From the NCBI RefSeq assembly GCF_001941845.1, contig NZ_CP018870.1, positions 124,001 through 188,000 on the forward strand: DNA of 64,000 bases, given 5' to 3'. Position 1 is the first letter of the stretch. Every line of letters begins with the position of its first letter. Below are positions 62,155 to 64,000 of the stretch, in pieces. The DNA comes from Streptomyces sp. TN58 (lineage in GTDB: Bacteria; Actinomycetota; Actinomycetes; Streptomycetales; Streptomycetaceae). The notes beneath the pieces are model-generated. The model saw nothing but the letters and a program-made list of their open reading frames with translations. It made no database searches and was not told where the DNA came from. The translations under genes were made by a program, and so were the position numbers.

Positions 62155-63252
62155 TTACTTCAGGCCGATCTCGTCGCAGGCGGCTTTGAGGGAGTCGGTG
62201 CAGATCTCCTCGACGGTGTAGACGCCGTCGAGGACCACGGTGGTGCGGATGTCCTCGCGGGTCACTGGCACGCCGGGGATGAGGACGGCGGGGATGCGCT
62301 TGCTGGTCGGGCTGCTGACCACCTGGTTGATGATTCCGTCGATCTTCTCGCCCTGGGCGAGGAGGACGGCGAGTTCGGCGGCGGCTTCGGCCTCGCGGGC
62401 GTAGGGCTTGTAGACGGTCATGAACTGCTCGCCCGCCACGATGCGCCGCACGCCGGCGAGTTCGGCGTCCTGGCCGGTGACCGGGGGCAGGGGGGAGACG
62501 CCGGCGGCCTTGAGGGCGGTGATGATGCCGCCGGCCATGCCGTCGTTGGCGGAGTAGACGCCGACGATCTTGTCCTTGCCGAGCGCGGAGAGCGCGGACG
62601 CCATGTTGGTGTTGGCGTTCTCCGGCTTCCACTCGACGGTGTCGTACTCCTTGCCGACGTTCACCTTGCCGTCCAGGACGGAACGGGCACCGGCCTTGAA
62701 GCTGGCGGCGTTGGGGTCGGTGACCGCGCCGTTCATCATGACGATCTTCCCGGTCCTGGCCTTGTCGCCCAGGGCGTCCAGCAGGGCCTTGCCCTGGACG
62801 CGGCCGACGTCCTCGTTGTCGAAGGAGGTGTAGGCGTCGATGGGGCCCTCGGCCAGGCGGTCGTAGGCGACCACCGCGATACCGGCCGCCTTGGCCTTCG
62901 TCACCGCTGCGGCGATGGCCTTGGAGTCCACCGCGTCGATGACCAGGACGTCCACCTTGTCCTTGATCATCGCATCGGCCTGGGCGCTCTGCCGGACCGC
63001 GTCGCCCGCGGCGTTGGCGTAGAGGACCTTGCCCTTGCCCAGGGTCAGCAGGGCGACCTTCTTCTCCATCAGCGGCTTGTCGAACTTCTCGTAACGCGCG
63101 GTCTCGTTCTCGGGGAGCAGCAGGCCGATCCTGACCTCGCCGCTGCTGTCACCGGAGCCGCCGGAGCCGTCGGAGCCGCCGCAGGCGGTGAGCGTGACGG
63201 CGAGCGCCGTGACGGCCAGAGCAACGGGGGCACGCCCCAGATACGCGTTCAC
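62155..63252 (-). CDS. Sugar ABC transporter substrate-binding lipoprotein (XylF-like)
   Basis: A 365-residue lipoprotein. Signal with lipobox LTACGGS (Cys about 24), Gly/Ser linker, then a periplasmic-binding type 1 fold with VRIGLLLPENETARYEKFDK, LVIDAVDSKAIAAAVTKAKA, AGIAVVAYDRLAEGP, VGVYSANDGMAGGII and LPPVTGQDAELAGVRRI. It resembles xylose/ribose-type binding proteins; the exact sugar is unknown. GTG 63252 has GGGAGG 9 nt upstream. No permease or ATPase follows within the window, so it is an orphan or the rest is elsewhere. Confidence 0.9.
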   Translation of the reverse strand: MNAYLGRAPVALAVTALAVTLTACGGSDGSGGSGDSSGEVRIGLLLPENETARYEKFDKPLMEKKVALLTLGKGKVLYANAAGDAVRQSAQADAMIKDKVDVLVIDAVDSKAIAAAVTKAKAAGIAVVAYDRLAEGPIDAYTSFDNEDVGRVQGKALLDALGDKARTGKIVMMNGAVTDPNAASFKAGARSVLDGKVNVGKEYDTVEWKPENANTNMASALSALGKDKIVGVYSANDGMAGGIITALKAAGVSPLPPVTGQDAELAGVRRIVAGEQFMTVYKPYAREAEAAAELAVLLAQGEKIDGIINQVVSSPTSKRIPAVLIPGVPVTREDIRTTVVLDGVYTVEEICTDSLKAACDEIGLK

Positions 63253-64000
63253 GAGGTGAGCCTCCCTGGTGGGGCCGTGTCGGTACGGCCGAGGGAGGCA
63301 GTCAACGTGCCCGTATCCGCTGCCGTCAAGAAGTGAATCCCTAACGAGATGGCAACGCTGTCACCGCACGGTCACCGCACTCCCGCACCGGGTCCGTGCA
63401 GGGCTTTCCCCGGCCGGCGGCGGCCCGCTTGCCGGTCTGGCGTCAACTCCTGAAGGGTAGGAGGCGGTTTGGTCTTCACCACGTGAGCAGCCCCGCGCCG
63501 GGACGGGGGTGCGGGGGCGGGTCGCGTGGGGTGGGCCGGGCAGGACGCGGCGGGGCGGGCCGGGCGCGGCGGGGCGGGCCGGGCGGGGCGGGCCGGACGG
63601 GGCGGATGGCAACGGGCGGCGGGCCGGGCCGGACGCGGGAGGTCGGACGGGGCGGGGCGGGCGCAGCGGGTGGCGGCGGGCCGGGCGCGACAGGCCGGAC
63701 GGGGCGGATGGCAACGGGCGGCGGGCCGAGCCGGGCGCGGGAGGTCGGACGGGGCGGGGCGGACGGGGCGGGCCGGACGGGGCGGGCCGGGCGCGGGAGG
63801 TCGGACGGGGCGGGGGCGCACCGGGTGGCGGGCCGGGCACGGGGTGGTGGGTGGCCGGGGTGGAGCGGGCCGGGAAAAGAGGGGCGGGCTGGCCGGCCGG
63901 GATCGACCAGGCGGCCGGGCGGGCGGAGCGGGCCGGGGGAATGGGGCCGTACTGCCCACGTTGCGACAAGCCCGGCGCCATCCTCGCCCCGCCATCCTCG
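63253..64000. other. Right-end repetitive region without a clear gene
   Basis: 63253-63480 carries the sugar-binding gene's promoter. From 63530 to 63850 the sequence is made of short GGGCGGGCC/GGACGGGGC units; a longer block starting GGCCGGACGGGGCGGATGGC recurs about 105 bp apart (near 63592 and 63697). At 63941 ATGGGGCCGTACTGCCCACG could begin a zinc-ribbon protein (CPRCDKPG) that runs off the window, but the evidence is thin. Confidence 0.5.

Noticed and set aside
63941..64000. Start of a zinc-ribbon protein (MGPYCPRCDKPG)
   Set aside because: Only 20 codons are inside the window, and the upstream is low-complexity; support is too weak for a gene call.

Overview
The window is very GC-rich, actinobacterial DNA. 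The gene families point to Streptomyces or a close relative: a secreted transglutaminase of the S. mobaraensis type at the left edge, a RheA/Hsp18 pair, ricin-type lectin domains, many small conserved streptomycete hypotheticals, GTG and TTG starts, and several probable leaderless transcripts. Decayed insertion sequences, MITE-like repeats, tandem repeats and pseudogenes suggest an accessory, chromosome-arm-like region. I do not assign a species.

Left third (1-25 kb). A transglutaminase (cut by the window edge), a BisC-like molybdoenzyme, a four-EF-hand protein, a secreted ricin-B lectin and a large-subunit catalase are followed by a compact cluster: ArsR regulator, SulP permease, FMN-binding protein and STAS protein, then a second ArsR regulator, a broken permease and a K+/H+-type antiporter. 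A palindromic operator, TTGCA(G/T)-N4-CTGCAA, lies before both ArsR genes and again between two small genes and a GntR regulator. Next come a GntR/DUF1648 pair and a TRAP-TAXI uptake locus: two TAXI solute-binding lipoproteins, a fused 4TM-12TM permease, and an OmpR-type two-component system divergent from the permease. A sigma-factor-like protein fused through a membrane segment to a lectin domain closes this part.

Middle (25-42 kb). A TnpB remnant, a long tyrosinase, an NlpC/P60 peptidase, a rhomboid-like protein, small secreted proteins, a deoxynucleoside kinase, a leaderless ferritin-like gene with duplicated operators, an APC permease, the heat-shock cluster (hsp20 plus two DUF2267 genes, divergent from rheA across a TGTCATC-N5-GATGACA operator), an anti-anti-sigma factor, a secreted transglycosylase, an allantoinase-type deacetylase and an unusual tRNA with a CCA anticodon.

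Right third (42-64 kb). A gene-poor patch of IS481, MerR and MITE debris leads into the most striking locus: two adjacent secreted proteins built from 36-bp minisatellites encoding a 12-residue Gly/Thr/Gln/Asn repeat, with near-identical terminator hairpins and a shared upstream element. The second has a His/Lys-rich spacer and a signal region that resemble a shorter protein at 41.1-41.5 kb. Further right are an LLM flavin oxidoreductase, a lamin-tail protein, a GNAT enzyme, a HIT-like protein, a DUF6056 membrane protein, a GH15-like hydrolase, a PIG-L deacetylase with a propeller-like region, about 2.8 kb without an intact gene (a roughly 150-bp tandem array and an IS110 remnant), an orphan sugar-binding lipoprotein, and a repetitive right end.
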